Assembly (NCBI RefSeq): GCF_003318255.1
Contig: NZ_QOCF01000014.1
Coordinates: 455,957-519,956 of the forward strand
Length of the DNA: 64,000 bases
DNA from: Ruegeria sp. A3M17
GTDB lineage: Bacteria; Pseudomonadota; Alphaproteobacteria; Rhodobacterales; Rhodobacteraceae
Reading direction: 5' to 3'
A model generated the notes under the pieces. The model did no database searches. It was not told where the DNA came from and saw nothing but the letters and a program-made list of their open reading frames with translations. Each line of letters starts with the position of its first letter. The first letter of the stretch is position 1. The position numbers were made by a program, and so were the translations under genes. Below, in pieces: positions 28,139-37,732 of the stretch.

Positions 28139-29134
28139 ATGCGCCTGGCGACCTATAACATCGAATGGTTCGCCAATCTGTTTGACCGCCATGACGAACT
28201 GATTGCTGATGACAGTTGGTCAGGTCGCCATGATGTCACCAAAGCGCAGCAGATTGAGGCTATCGCCACAGTTCTGACGGCGGTGGATGCGGACGCAGCG
28301 CTGGTTGTCGAAGCACCAAACACAGGGAAATCTCAAAACACAGTCCGCGCTCTGCAAAACTTTGCCGAGGCTTTCGATCTGCGCACCAGCGAAGCCGTGA
28401 TGGGTTTTGCCAACGATACGCACCAAGAACTGGCCTTAGTGTATGACCCGCGCGTTCTGACGGTGCGACATGATCCAAGAGACGGAGGGCAACGGGCTCC
28501 GCGTTTCGATCAGGTGTTTCACATAGACCTCGATATTGACGCAACCGAGGATCAGGTGCAGTTTTCCAAGCCGCCCATGGAATTGGCGGTTGAAACTAGG
28601 GCAGGCGAACGGTTCCGTCTTATTGGCGCGCATCTGAAGTCAAAGGCGCCTCATGGGGCGGAAACCCGCGATGCGGCGATCCGCATCTCGATCGCCAATC
28701 GCCGAAAACAGCTGGCTCAGGCGATCTGGCTGGGCCGGCGGATCAAGGCGCATCTGGCGGCTGATGAAGAGGTGATCTTAATGGGCGATCTGAACGATGG
28801 TCCGGGGCTGGACGAATTCGAAAACCTGTTTGGTCGCTCATCGGTTGAAATCCTGCTGCAATCGGGGGTGTTCGACCCCCACGCGGATACGGCCTTCGGG
28901 TCAGAGCCTGGCGAACGCCCGTCGACCGCGCGCTTTTATCGGCCCCAAGATCGCGGGTATCTTGAGGCATTGCTGGACTATATTATGATCAGCGATGGGT
29001 TAAAGGATCGTCGCCCGGACTGGCGCATATGGCATCCGTTTCGCGATCCGGCTTGCCGTGATGCGCAGGATTTACATGAAGCGTTGCTAACCGCGTCCGA
29101 CCATTTCCCTGTCACTCTGGATATCGAGCTGTGA
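28139..29134 (+). CDS. endonuclease/exonuclease/phosphatase family protein
   Basis: 331 residues of the EEP (DNase I-like) fold. Catalytic blocks: MRLATYNIEWFANLF (Asn for phosphate and metal), ERFRLIGAHLKSK, EEVILMGDLNDGPG (GDxND) and the C-terminal TASDHFPVTLDIEL (SDH). All expected residues are present. No signal peptide. Substrates of this group range from DNA to phospholipids and cannot be inferred. The ATG follows the DjlA stop by 3 bases, so they are co-transcribed. Confidence 0.87.
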   Translation: MRLATYNIEWFANLFDRHDELIADDSWSGRHDVTKAQQIEAIATVLTAVDADAALVVEAPNTGKSQNTVRALQNFAEAFDLRTSEAVMGFANDTHQELALVYDPRVLTVRHDPRDGGQRAPRFDQVFHIDLDIDATEDQVQFSKPPMELAVETRAGERFRLIGAHLKSKAPHGAETRDAAIRISIANRRKQLAQAIWLGRRIKAHLAADEEVILMGDLNDGPGLDEFENLFGRSSVEILLQSGVFDPHADTAFGSEPGERPSTARFYRPQDRGYLEALLDYIMISDGLKDRRPDWRIWHPFRDPACRDAQDLHEALLTASDHFPVTLDIEL

Positions 29135-29171
29135 TCTTCCAACCGCGTTTCAGTTGCCCTATATTTTGGAT

Positions 29172-29546
29172 ATGAGACGTTTCATTCCAATCTGCGCGCT
29201 GACCGTCGTTATTGCCCTTCCGGCCTCTGCCGAGGAAGAGGGGAACAAATCCCTGATGGAGCAGGGGGCAGAGCTGTTCTTTGAAGGCTTGCGCAAGGAG
29301 ATGGAGCCTGCATTGGATGAACTGCTGGGACTCGCTGAACAGTTTGGCCCTGCAATGCAGTCATTTATTGCGGAAATGGGCCCCGCCTTGGCCGAGCTGG
29401 CTGATGAGATTGAGGATTGGAGCGCCTATGAAACGCCCGAGATCCTGCCTAACGGCGATATCATTATCCGAAAGAAGCTGCCACAAGACCCAGATGCTCA
29501 GCCAGAGATCCCTGAAGGCCCGCCCGACGGCGAAACCGAGATTTGA
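29172..29546 (+). CDS. small exported acidic protein
   Basis: 124 residues. A signal peptide (MRRFIPICALTVVIALPASA) precedes an acidic helical domain (SLMEQGAELFFEGLRKEMEPALDELLGLAEQFGPAMQSFIAEMGPALAELADEIEDW) with a proline-rich, low-complexity end (DPDAQPEIPEGPPDGETEI). Similar proteins have been labelled AAA ATPase in some roseobacter genomes, but there is no P loop, so I treat it as unknown. An upstream start at 29154 would spoil the signal peptide. Confidence 0.75.
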   Translation: MRRFIPICALTVVIALPASAEEEGNKSLMEQGAELFFEGLRKEMEPALDELLGLAEQFGPAMQSFIAEMGPALAELADEIEDWSAYETPEILPNGDIIIRKKLPQDPDAQPEIPEGPPDGETEI

Positions 29547-29549
29547 TAT

Positions 29550-31094
29550 CTAGTCCCGGATGATGACACGGGTTTCAGATTTCAAAGCGTTCCCGAGTGA
29601 CTTTAGCCGCGCCTCGGCCACTTCGTTGAACAGGGGGCGTGCTGCAGTTGGCAGGAACAAGTCCAGCTGTTGCTTCTTGGGGTAAAATTTCAAAGTCGCC
29701 ATCGGCGCATCATTCTGCATCCACAGCATGGCACCAAACCGCATAGCTTTTCCCAAAATCTCGGCCTGTTTCTGGTCTTTCTCGTCTAGGAGTTCGTACA
29801 GTGCGGTGAACCGGTTGCCCTCGCGTTTGTTGCGATACCGGTGCTGCAGGGCCAGCCCGATATAGACTCGTTCCGAGTGTTTCAAGCCGCCCAGATTGGC
29901 ACGTGTGACGTAGTCGAAACAGACCTCGGCGCGATAGTCAGGATGTGCGCGCCAGCTGACGTCGTGCAACAAACTGGCCGCCTTTATCAGGCGGATACGC
30001 GCGGGCGGGGCTGATTTGAACAGCGGCATCACGAAATCGAGCAGGTGTTTTCCGAAACCGGGCAGGCGGGCGTCCTTGGCTTCGGAAAAACGGCTCGCCT
30101 CGATCAACGGATCGCGGTCCCGCAGGTTTTGCGGCATCTGTTCGTAAAGCAGACCTTCGCGGATACCATAGCTGGAAATGGCGATATCCTTGGGTTTGAA
30201 CGTGCGGATCAAGCGTGCCAACACATCCATCGCATAGGGGATCAGCGCCATTCGTGATCCCGACACACCGGCTTTGCTGCGCAGCTTTTCCGGGTCACCC
30301 TTTTCGATGAATTTAATGGTCTCGCGCACCTGCTTGGTGGTCATGCGATATTCATGTAGAACGTTCAGGGGATAACCCCGGCGCAGCATGTCCAGGCGCG
30401 CAAAGGCCCGCCAGCTTCCGCCCACAAGGAACAGGCGATCGCGTTGCGGCCCCATCTGGTCGCGCAGATCCTCCATCGTGGCTTTGATGTGTGCCTTGCG
30501 CGCGCGTCGGCCACCTTTGATGTCCCGTAGTTTCAGTGGCCCCAGGGCCGAAGTCAGGCGCCGACCGACACCGCCGTCTCCGATCTCGGCTAATTCCATT
30601 GAGGACCCGCCGATGTCACAGATCAGGCCATATGCGCCGGGCCATCCAAGCAGGACACCCTGCGCGGACAGGCGAGCCTCTTCATCGCCGTTAATGACCG
30701 ATACGGTCAGGCCGGTTTCGGCTTTGACCTCGGCACAAAAATCGGGGCCATCCTCGGCCTCGCGCACGGCTGCGGTGGCGACGACATGCAGGCCGGGCAG
30801 GCCAAGGTCATCGGAAAGCTGGGCAAACCGGCCTAAAGCGGCCAGGGCGCGTTTGCGACCCGTCGGATTAAGCCGCCCCGTGTCCGAAAGGCCCGCGCCA
30901 AGCTCGCACATCACTTTTTCATTGTAGAAGTAAGCCGGTGAGCGCGCAGCACCGTCAAAGATCACCATCCGGACTGAGTTTGATCCAACGTCAACCACGC
31001 CCACGCGTGACAGAGCTCGGGCTTGGGGGTCATCAAAGAGGGGCTTTCCGAACGGACCCCAGTCAGGGATTTCGGTAACGACAGTCTGATCCAT
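29550..31094 (-). CDS. ppx: Ppx/GppA-family exopolyphosphatase
   Basis: About 514 residues. The Ppx/GppA domain is at about 30-320: GVVDVGSNSVRMVIFDG (phosphate loop) and LICDIGGSSMELAEIGDGG (second phosphate-binding loop). The C-terminal HD-like region follows (RLIKAASLLHDVSWRAHPDYR). It removes phosphate from polyphosphate ends or from pppGpp. The frame extends to 31166, but ATG 31094 (MDQTVVTEIPDWGPFGKPLFDD) is the usual family start. In many relatives a polyphosphate kinase gene (ppk) lies just upstream; here hdaA is the direct neighbour, 49 bases away. Confidence 0.92.
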   Translation of the reverse strand: MDQTVVTEIPDWGPFGKPLFDDPQARALSRVGVVDVGSNSVRMVIFDGAARSPAYFYNEKVMCELGAGLSDTGRLNPTGRKRALAALGRFAQLSDDLGLPGLHVVATAAVREAEDGPDFCAEVKAETGLTVSVINGDEEARLSAQGVLLGWPGAYGLICDIGGSSMELAEIGDGGVGRRLTSALGPLKLRDIKGGRRARKAHIKATMEDLRDQMGPQRDRLFLVGGSWRAFARLDMLRRGYPLNVLHEYRMTTKQVRETIKFIEKGDPEKLRSKAGVSGSRMALIPYAMDVLARLIRTFKPKDIAISSYGIREGLLYEQMPQNLRDRDPLIEASRFSEAKDARLPGFGKHLLDFVMPLFKSAPPARIRLIKAASLLHDVSWRAHPDYRAEVCFDYVTRANLGGLKHSERVYIGLALQHRYRNKREGNRFTALYELLDEKDQKQAEILGKAMRFGAMLWMQNDAPMATLKFYPKKQQLDLFLPTAARPLFNEVAEARLKSLGNALKSETRVIIRD

Positions 31095-31143
31095 GTCTCT
31101 TCCAGATATTCCGCGTGCAGAATGCGAGATGACCCGGCGTGGG

Positions 31144-31833
31144 TCAATTCCCAGATTGGACATCATCCAAATCTGCGCTCAAAACACGCACCGCCAAGGC
31201 ACGGGTAATGTCGCGCTTTTCCGATAGCGCAAGCTGGTCCAGTTGCGCCACCACACTGGCGGCAGTTTCAAAGCGCCGGTCCATATGTTTAACCAGATAG
31301 GCGATGACCTCAGGGCTGGGGTTCAATTGCCGGTCCACGAACAGCTTGGCCAGAACCGCGCCCAGCAATGCATCATCCGGAGGATCCAGTGCCACGTGAT
31401 GCGCGCCCTCGATCCGGCTTTGGAGATCGGGCAGTGGAAGTTGCCAGAAATTAGGGGCAAGCCGTCCAGTCATAAGAAGGGCGTTGCCTTCGGCCAACAC
31501 AAGATTGTGCAGGTGAAACAGTGTTTTCTGTTGATCGAGGTCTTCGGCGACCATCGGCACGTCTTCGACCGCGACAGGCGCGCGTGCCAGATCCGGCACG
31601 TCTTCGTGACGCACATCCGCGGCCTGAATGATCCGACCACCGGTTTCCGCTGCCCAGACATGGGCCAGATGAGTTTTACCTGCACCCGCAGGGCCGCTCA
31701 GGACCAGTTTGTTGCCCGGCCAGGACGTGGCCGAAATCATTGCAACTGCCAGTGCATTCGCGGGAGAGACAAAAAAATCCTCACGCCCCAGCGCAGTTTT
31801 GGCCGGAAGATCAAAGCTTAATTGAAGGGCCAT
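31144..31833 (-). CDS. hdaA: DnaA regulatory inactivator HdaA
   Basis: 229 residues with a DnaA-type AAA+ core. Residues 3-8 (QLSFDL) form the sliding-clamp-binding motif expected for Hda. Walker A is GPAGAGKT at about 47-54. The protein lacks the DNA-binding domain of DnaA. With the clamp it drives DnaA-ATP hydrolysis and so limits re-initiation. The frame continues upstream, but ATG 31833 starts one base after the stop of the PerM-like gene (TAAGATG), a coupled arrangement. Confidence 0.92.
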   Translation of the reverse strand: MALQLSFDLPAKTALGREDFFVSPANALAVAMISATSWPGNKLVLSGPAGAGKTHLAHVWAAETGGRIIQAADVRHEDVPDLARAPVAVEDVPMVAEDLDQQKTLFHLHNLVLAEGNALLMTGRLAPNFWQLPLPDLQSRIEGAHHVALDPPDDALLGAVLAKLFVDRQLNPSPEVIAYLVKHMDRRFETAASVVAQLDQLALSEKRDITRALAVRVLSADLDDVQSGN

Positions 31834-31834
31834 C

Positions 31835-32908
31835 TTACAGGTCTTCCTGATCCACGCTTTCGAGGCCGGTATACAGACGGCTGCCCAGATAGACCGATGT
31901 CGCGTACCGCGCCAGCACGCCCAGTGCGGCAGCAACGGGTACGGCAATCAGCATGCCGACAAAGCCGAACAGGGCACCGAACACAGACAATGCCAACAGC
32001 AGCCATACAGGATGCAGGCCGACCGAGTTACCCACCAGTTTCGGCGTCAGGAAGTTGCCCTCGGCCACCTGACCCAGCGCAAATATCCCGGCAACCAGAC
32101 CGATCTGCGCCCAGTCCCCCCAGAATTGGAACAGCGCCAGACCGATGGCCAGCGTGCCGCCGATCAGGGCGCCGAGATAGGGGATGAACGTGACCAGACC
32201 AGCAATAAAGCCCACGATCAGCCCGAACTGCAGGCCGACGGCCATCAGTGCCACGGCGTAATAGGTTCCAAGGATCAGGCAGACGGTCCCCATACCCCGC
32301 ACGAAAGACGCCAGAACGCTGTCGATATCGGCGGCCAGACGTTTGATCGTTGGGGCGTGGTCGCGCGGCAACAGGTCTCCGATGCGGGCAATCATACGGT
32401 CCCAGTCCAGCAACATGTAAACGGTTACGACCGGGACGATGACCAGAAGAACGACAACGTTGATCGCCGAACCCAATGAGGCAGCCACGGTCTGCAGCAC
32501 ATCGCCGGTCTTGGATTTTAGGGTTTCGCCCATTGAGACAAGGAACTGATGAGTGCTTGATTCCGTGTCCAGCAATGACGGGAACTGTTGTTCAACAAAC
32601 CCGCGCAGTTGTTTGAACAGGCTGGGCATAACTTCGACCAATTCGATCAACTGTGTGATCAGCGCCGGTGCGACCATCAGGATCATCAGGGCAAAGCTGA
32701 GAAGGCCGACGACGGTAATAATCCCGGTCGCAGCCATGCGCGACAGGCCCAGGTTTTCCAGTCGATCTGCGACAGGATCTAGGAAATAGGCGATCGCGCC
32801 GCCAATTACAAAAGGTAGTAGAACGTCGCCAAGTGCCCATAGTAAAAGCACAAAAATAACAGCGGCAATGCCCCAGTATCTGAGTTGATCCTTTACCGGC
32901 AAGGCCAT
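31835..32908 (-). CDS. AI-2E/PerM-family membrane transporter
   Basis: 357 residues with about eight membrane helices and the periplasmic or cytoplasmic helical segment (about 80-150) typical of the AI-2E exporter family (PF01594). Family blocks visible are FVIGGAIAYFLDPVADRLE, LGSAINVVVLLVIVPVVTVYMLLDWDRM and FIPYLGALIGG. Substrates are poorly known. Usually found directly before hdaA in this group, as here. Confidence 0.9.
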   Translation of the reverse strand: MALPVKDQLRYWGIAAVIFVLLLWALGDVLLPFVIGGAIAYFLDPVADRLENLGLSRMAATGIITVVGLLSFALMILMVAPALITQLIELVEVMPSLFKQLRGFVEQQFPSLLDTESSTHQFLVSMGETLKSKTGDVLQTVAASLGSAINVVVLLVIVPVVTVYMLLDWDRMIARIGDLLPRDHAPTIKRLAADIDSVLASFVRGMGTVCLILGTYYAVALMAVGLQFGLIVGFIAGLVTFIPYLGALIGGTLAIGLALFQFWGDWAQIGLVAGIFALGQVAEGNFLTPKLVGNSVGLHPVWLLLALSVFGALFGFVGMLIAVPVAAALGVLARYATSVYLGSRLYTGLESVDQEDL

Positions 32909-32998
32909 GCTCGTCCCCTTGTTCTTGGCTCTTACCGGTGTTCTTGGCGTAAGCGGCCACGTGATGCAAGCGGTTCATGCCATGGAGATTTCCAAGGA

Positions 32999-33976
32999 TT
33001 ATGAGCTGAGCGTCCCAAGCTCGGGCGTATCGACGGTGGCATTCTCATCGGGCCAGTTGGTGCGCCAGATTTCGGCGGACCAATGTCCGCAATGAACAGA
33101 CGGTCGATCAAAGCCGGGCAGGGGTGGCAGTAGAGGTTCAACGACCACGTCATGACGCGGAACTGCGAAATAAGGGAAGGAATAGCGTTCTTTGCCAGAT
33201 TTATTGACCACCCGATGCGGAGTGGATTTAAGCTGGCCGCCGGACCAAAGCTCAAGCATGTCGCCAATATTCACGATAAAGCCGCCGGAAGGGCAATCCG
33301 GGGTGATCCATCCGCCATCCCGGGTCCGCACCTCAAGCCCGCCGACGGGGTCGGGGGCAATGATGGTCAGGGCATCCGTGTCCTTGTGGGGATGAATGCC
33401 AAAGCCTTCCTCATCCGGGGCCTGCGGCGGGTAGTGCAATAGTGTCATGTTGGTCATGGGGGTTGCAAAGGCCGCTTTCAGGACGTTGGGCTTCAGACCC
33501 AGACCGATTTCAAGCGCGCCCAGCAGCAGTTCGGCCACGTGGTCCAGTTGCGACCAATACTCCAATATGACTTCCCGCGCGCCCGGTACCTCCTCTGGCC
33601 AGAGGTTCGGGCCATAAAGCGCACAGTCACCGCGAACCGGGTGGTCCTCGGAAACTTCGAAATGAAGCTTGTAACCTTCGTATTTGTCCGCTTTGCCCGA
33701 GCCATCATTGGGCGTGAAGAAACCCATGGGGATGTATCCGCGATAGTTGTCGCGAGTGATGGCCTGATCCCACTTGCTCTGTTCAACGATGTCAAAGATC
33801 GCGCGCGTCTTGGCACGGACCTGATTAACGGTGTCAGGTGAAACCCCAGTGCCTGTGATGGACAAGAACCCGATGTCGGTGCAGGCGTCCAAGATCCGCT
33901 GAACGATTGCGTCATGGTCCGGATGGGTCGTGTCTTTCAGTGGAGAGATGTCAATCGTGGGGATCGTTTGCATCAT
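32999..33976 (-). CDS. isopenicillin N synthase-like Fe(II)/2-oxoglutarate oxygenase
   Basis: About 325 residues from the ATG at 33976 (MMQTIPTIDISPLKD). The N-terminal DIOX_N domain (about 5-125) and the C-terminal 2OG-FeII_Oxy domain are complete. Iron ligands are visible as His197-x-Asp199 (HPHKDTD) and His254 (STPHRV); Arg264-x-Ser266 (RYS) would bind 2-oxoglutarate or substrate carboxylate. No antibiotic genes are nearby, so a primary or catabolic oxidation is more likely than penicillin synthesis. Its start overlaps the stop of the flavoprotein gene (TGATG), implying coupled translation. Confidence 0.87.
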   Translation of the reverse strand: MMQTIPTIDISPLKDTTHPDHDAIVQRILDACTDIGFLSITGTGVSPDTVNQVRAKTRAIFDIVEQSKWDQAITRDNYRGYIPMGFFTPNDGSGKADKYEGYKLHFEVSEDHPVRGDCALYGPNLWPEEVPGAREVILEYWSQLDHVAELLLGALEIGLGLKPNVLKAAFATPMTNMTLLHYPPQAPDEEGFGIHPHKDTDALTIIAPDPVGGLEVRTRDGGWITPDCPSGGFIVNIGDMLELWSGGQLKSTPHRVVNKSGKERYSFPYFAVPRHDVVVEPLLPPLPGFDRPSVHCGHWSAEIWRTNWPDENATVDTPELGTLSS

Positions 33977-35340
33977 CAGTGGATCCTTACGCCTTGCCGA
34001 TCCAGCTCGGTGTGAACAGGGGCGAGGTTCATCTCGTGCAGATCCTGATTGCTTTTCAGCGACAGGGCTGCCGCAATTCCCGCCCCCTGACCCATGACCG
34101 CGCAGCAAGCCATATTGCGCGTCGCTGCATGGGCAACCTTGTCCGCCCCGTGCGAACGACCCGCGACCAGCAGCCCTTTGACACCTTTGGGCAGCATCGA
34201 GCGGTAAGGGACCTGCATGTACCGTCCCGTAGTCGGCAGGATCAGGATGCCATAACCGTCGATGAATTCGGGATAGATGCCAATCGTATCCTCGAACCGG
34301 CCCTGATGGCGGGCATCATCTTCGGTCATGTTATAGGCCGCGTCGATCTTGCGCGTGTCGCGGATGCCGATGGTCATACCGAAATTTCGCAGCCGAGCAT
34401 TCTCGCAGCCCGGCATGAAACGTCGCAGCGCTTCGATGGCAAGCATCGACTGACGACGGCCTTCGATCTCGCCACGTGTCAAACTGTCGGGATCCGTGCC
34501 GTCGATCTCGGCCATGTGGATGAGGTTCATATAGGTCAGCTCACCCGTGTCATGCATTGCACCCCAGGTGCCTGCTATGGTATTCAGATGCTGGGGGATC
34601 AGCCCCTGATCGATGGCTTGCTGGAAAGGTTTGTGCACGAAGGGCGAAAACATGTCGTCTTCTTTGCCGCTCGTCTCGATATTCCACTCACCGCCGCCGC
34701 CCCAATCCTTGTAGGTCTGGGGGTCGGCCTTGACGCCCTCCAAAAAGGAGCGTTTGTCGACACCGGCCAGATGGAACATGACCGAGGCGGCCATCATGTC
34801 TTCGCGGGCAGTTTTGTGGGTCGGCGCGCCTGCGCGGTGGGCAACATCGGCGTCGCCGGTGGCGTCGATCACAACCTTGGCCAGGATCGCCTCGCGCCCC
34901 GCTTTGGATTCGGTGATGATGCCGGTGATCCGGTCACCCTCCATGATCGGAGCGACGAATTGCCGGTGCAGCATCGGATGAACGCCTGCCTCTTCAACCA
35001 GCTTGTCGGCCACCAACTTGAAGCCCTCGCTGTCCAACTCATAGCTCAGCGATTGGCTCTCTGGCACGGCCGCACCCATGTCCTTGGCGCGGGTCTCGAA
35101 CTCCATGCCGATTCCACCAGCTTCGACCGTCTGTTCATGGCGATACCAGGCGAAGCCCTCAACGCCCACGGCGGTGATGTTGCCACCCATGCAGCCGAAG
35201 CGGTCGACCAGCGACACCTCGACACCGGCGCGGGCGGCGGCCAGCGCGGCGGCCAGTCCTGCCGGTCCTGACCCGACCACAAGAACGTCTGTCTGATGAA
35301 CAACCGGTATTTGACGCGCGGGTTCCTGAATGGTTTGCAT
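33976..35340 (-). CDS. FAD-dependent oxidoreductase
   Basis: 454 residues. The Rossmann FAD site VLVVGSGPAGLAAALAAARAG is at about 19-39, with the acidic ribose ligand in VSLVDRFGCMGGN and a second nucleotide motif VVIDATGDADVAHRAGAP. The C-terminal FAD block is LLVAGRSHGADKVAHAATRNMACCAVMGQGAG. This is the FAD_oxidored (PF12831) group of uncertain substrates. First gene of a two-gene unit with the IPNS-like oxygenase; upstream lies a 169-base divergent promoter region shared with proS that contains two similar motifs. Confidence 0.87.
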   Translation of the reverse strand: MQTIQEPARQIPVVHQTDVLVVGSGPAGLAAALAAARAGVEVSLVDRFGCMGGNITAVGVEGFAWYRHEQTVEAGGIGMEFETRAKDMGAAVPESQSLSYELDSEGFKLVADKLVEEAGVHPMLHRQFVAPIMEGDRITGIITESKAGREAILAKVVIDATGDADVAHRAGAPTHKTAREDMMAASVMFHLAGVDKRSFLEGVKADPQTYKDWGGGGEWNIETSGKEDDMFSPFVHKPFQQAIDQGLIPQHLNTIAGTWGAMHDTGELTYMNLIHMAEIDGTDPDSLTRGEIEGRRQSMLAIEALRRFMPGCENARLRNFGMTIGIRDTRKIDAAYNMTEDDARHQGRFEDTIGIYPEFIDGYGILILPTTGRYMQVPYRSMLPKGVKGLLVAGRSHGADKVAHAATRNMACCAVMGQGAGIAAALSLKSNQDLHEMNLAPVHTELDRQGVRIH

Positions 35341-35376
35341 GGGTGCCCCCTGGATTCTGTATTTCAGTCACAATTG

Positions 35377-35415
35377 AAAAACCTAACTGGCGGGTCAATC
35401 AAAAAACCGACTGGC
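35377..35415. promoter_or_regulatory. tandem direct repeat in the flavoprotein/proS divergent region
   Basis: AAAAACCTAACTGGC (35377-35391) and AAAAACCGACTGGC (35402-35415) are near-identical direct copies about 25 bases apart. On the minus strand a TTGACC that could be a -35 box lies between them. They may bind a regulator of the flavoprotein-oxygenase pair. Confidence 0.45.
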
Positions 35416-35509
35416 CTGAGGTCGCAAAATAACCAATGCATGATTGCCCCCGGCGGGGCTTTGGCATAAGCAACTTTGAAGTCGAATTCTCACCTTTGAA
35501 GGTCATACA

Positions 35510-36850
35510 ATGCGCCTCAGCCGTTACTTTCTGCCCGTTCTCAAGGAAAACCCCTCCGAGGCCCAGATCGTCAGCCACCGGCTGATGTTGCGCGCCGGGA
35601 TGATCAAGCAAGCTGCTGCCGGAATTTATTCATGGTTGCCGCTGGGTTTCAAAGTGCTGCGTAAGCTGGAAAACATCATCCATGAAGAGCAGGCACGCGC
35701 TGGCCACATCGCGATCCAGATGCCCATCATGCAATCGGCGGATCTGTGGCGTGAATCCGGGCGGTATGATGATTATGGTCAGGAAATGCTGCGCATGAAG
35801 GACCGGCATGATCGGGATATGCTGTTCACGCCGACCGCCGAAGAACTGGTCACCGACATCTTCCGCGGCCACGTGAGCAGCTACAAAGACCTGCCGCTGA
35901 CGCTGTACCAAATCCAGTGGAAATTCCGCGATGAGATCCGGCCCCGCTTTGGCGTGATGCGTGGACGTGAGTTCTATATGAAGGACGGTTACAATTTCGA
36001 CCTGACCAAAGAGGACTCGCTGCACGCCTATAACCGCCATCTGGTCACCTATCTGCGCACCTATGAGCGCATGGGCCTGCAAGCCATCCCGATGCGCGCC
36101 GATTCCGGCCCCATCGGTGGCGACAACACGCACGAGTTCCTCGTTCTGGCCGATACCGGTGAATCTGAGGTGTTCTATGACAGTGCAGTCACCGATCTGA
36201 CCTTTGGTGATCGTCAGATCGACTACGACAGCCGCGAGCAGTGTCAGGCCATCCTCGAGGAGTTCACCTCGAAATACGCCCGCACGGATGAAACCCATGA
36301 CGAGGCGCTGTTCAACCAAGTCCCCGAGGAGCGTCGTCGCGTGGCGCGTGGGATCGAGGTTGGTCAGATCTTCTACTTCGGCACCAAGTATTCGGAGGCG
36401 ATGGGTGCAACTGTACAAGGCCCCGATGGCAAACCCGTTCCGGTTCACATGGGCAGCCACGGTATCGGCGTCAGCCGCCTGATCGGCGCGATCATCGAGG
36501 CCAGCCATGACGACAAGGGCATCATCTGGCCTGAAGGCGTGACCCCGTTCCATTGCGGTATCGTCAACTTGAAGCAGGGTGATGACGAGGCCGACGCCGC
36601 CTGCAACAAGATCTACGGCGCGCTGACTGCGCTGGGGCTCGATCCGCTTTATGATGACCGCAAGGAACGGGCAGGGGGTAAGTTTGCCACCATGGACCTG
36701 ATCGGTCTGCCCTGGCGCATCACCGTTGGCCCGCGCGGTTTGAAAAACGGAGTGGTTGAACTGACCTGCCGCCGCACAGGCGAAAGCGAGGAGATGTCCC
36801 CCGAAGCCGCCGTTACCAAGATCGCCGAGATCTATGAGCGCATCGCCTGA
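35510..36850 (+). CDS. proS: prolyl-tRNA synthetase
   Basis: 446 residues, the short class II prokaryotic-type enzyme of alphaproteobacteria, which lacks the inserted Cys-tRNAPro editing domain. Class II motifs are seen in the N-terminal catalytic core ([67 protein letters not shown]) and [19 protein letters not shown]; the anticodon-binding domain occupies about 350-440. Its end overlaps the next gene by 17 bases. Confidence 0.97.
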   Translation: MRLSRYFLPVLKENPSEAQIVSHRLMLRAGMIKQAAAGIYSWLPLGFKVLRKLENIIHEEQARAGHIAIQMPIMQSADLWRESGRYDDYGQEMLRMKDRHDRDMLFTPTAEELVTDIFRGHVSSYKDLPLTLYQIQWKFRDEIRPRFGVMRGREFYMKDGYNFDLTKEDSLHAYNRHLVTYLRTYERMGLQAIPMRADSGPIGGDNTHEFLVLADTGESEVFYDSAVTDLTFGDRQIDYDSREQCQAILEEFTSKYARTDETHDEALFNQVPEERRRVARGIEVGQIFYFGTKYSEAMGATVQGPDGKPVPVHMGSHGIGVSRLIGAIIEASHDDKGIIWPEGVTPFHCGIVNLKQGDDEADAACNKIYGALTALGLDPLYDDRKERAGGKFATMDLIGLPWRITVGPRGLKNGVVELTCRRTGESEEMSPEAAVTKIAEIYERIA

Positions 36851-37727
36851 TACCTCTGACGCGCCGCTGATCTCGGTCATCACCGCGACCTATGACCTGC
36901 TATCGCAAGGACGGCAGGACAGTTTTCGCGAGGTGATCGAGTGCATGGCGCGTCAGAATTGCGACCGGGCTGAGCATATCATTCAGGATGGGGCATCGAC
37001 CGACGGCACGGTCGAGTTTCTACAGAACCTGACTGCGGACGCGGCTCGCACCCGGCTGATAAGCGAACCGGATATCGGTTTGTATGACGCGATGAACAAC
37101 GGCGCGAAGGCCGCGCGCGGGGAATATCTGTTGTTCCTGAACTCTGATGACTCGCTGGCGTCCGACGACATTTTGAACATTGTCGCTGATCGGCTTGAAG
37201 CGACACAGCCGGATTTCCTGTTCGGCTCGACCCTGCGCCGGTTCGAGAATGGATCAGAAAGCCGAGAGAAACGGATGTCGCTGACAGCGATTCTGCAGCG
37301 GATGCCGTTCTGCCATAACTCTGTGTTGCTGAAGCGGGATGTGTTTTTGGCGCTGGGCGGACATGACACTCAATTTAGCGTCGCGGCCGATTACGATCTG
37401 ATGTTACGCCTTTTGACCGAAGGGTATCAGGGCGAGCGCATTGACGACCCGATATCCATGTTCTGGGGCAGGGGCGCTACGAGCGACGATGCCGCAACAG
37501 CGGAAGACTACGCCCGCGTCTGGATGAATTACTACGGCGGGTACAGGTCGGCCGATGACCTGACACAGTCCGATTTCGTTCGATATTACCAACGCGGTCA
37601 CATGCCCGCAGCACTGATCCTTGAGCGACTGTTAAAGCCCGGAACGTCGGATGCCATCAAAGCCGCCGCGCGCCACAGTCTGTGGAAGACGACGCGCCGA
37701 TCCGTTCAGTTCTGGCGCAGCTTTTAG
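36834..37727 (+). CDS. family 2 glycosyltransferase
   Basis: 297 residues. A GT-A fold starts at once ([21 protein letters not shown]). The nucleotide-sugar motifs are [13 protein letters not shown] and [11 protein letters not shown] (the DxD-like metal site), then a basic C-terminal region without membrane spans. It transfers a sugar from a nucleotide donor, probably for a surface polysaccharide. The start overlaps the last 17 bases of proS, and there is no other ATG before the conserved PLISVIT. Next to DUF6492, itself a sugar-transferase-like family. Confidence 0.87.
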   Translation: MSASPDTSDAPLISVITATYDLLSQGRQDSFREVIECMARQNCDRAEHIIQDGASTDGTVEFLQNLTADAARTRLISEPDIGLYDAMNNGAKAARGEYLLFLNSDDSLASDDILNIVADRLEATQPDFLFGSTLRRFENGSESREKRMSLTAILQRMPFCHNSVLLKRDVFLALGGHDTQFSVAADYDLMLRLLTEGYQGERIDDPISMFWGRGATSDDAATAEDYARVWMNYYGGYRSADDLTQSDFVRYYQRGHMPAALILERLLKPGTSDAIKAAARHSLWKTTRRSVQFWRSF

Positions 37728-37732
37728 GCGCG

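Noticed and set aside
33907..35271. A 454-codon plus-strand frame over the flavoprotein
   Set aside because: Mirror of the real minus-strand flavoprotein, which has the intact GxGxxG site.
35630..36883. A 417-codon minus-strand frame over proS
   Set aside because: proS motifs on the plus strand are unambiguous; the reverse frame has no domain.
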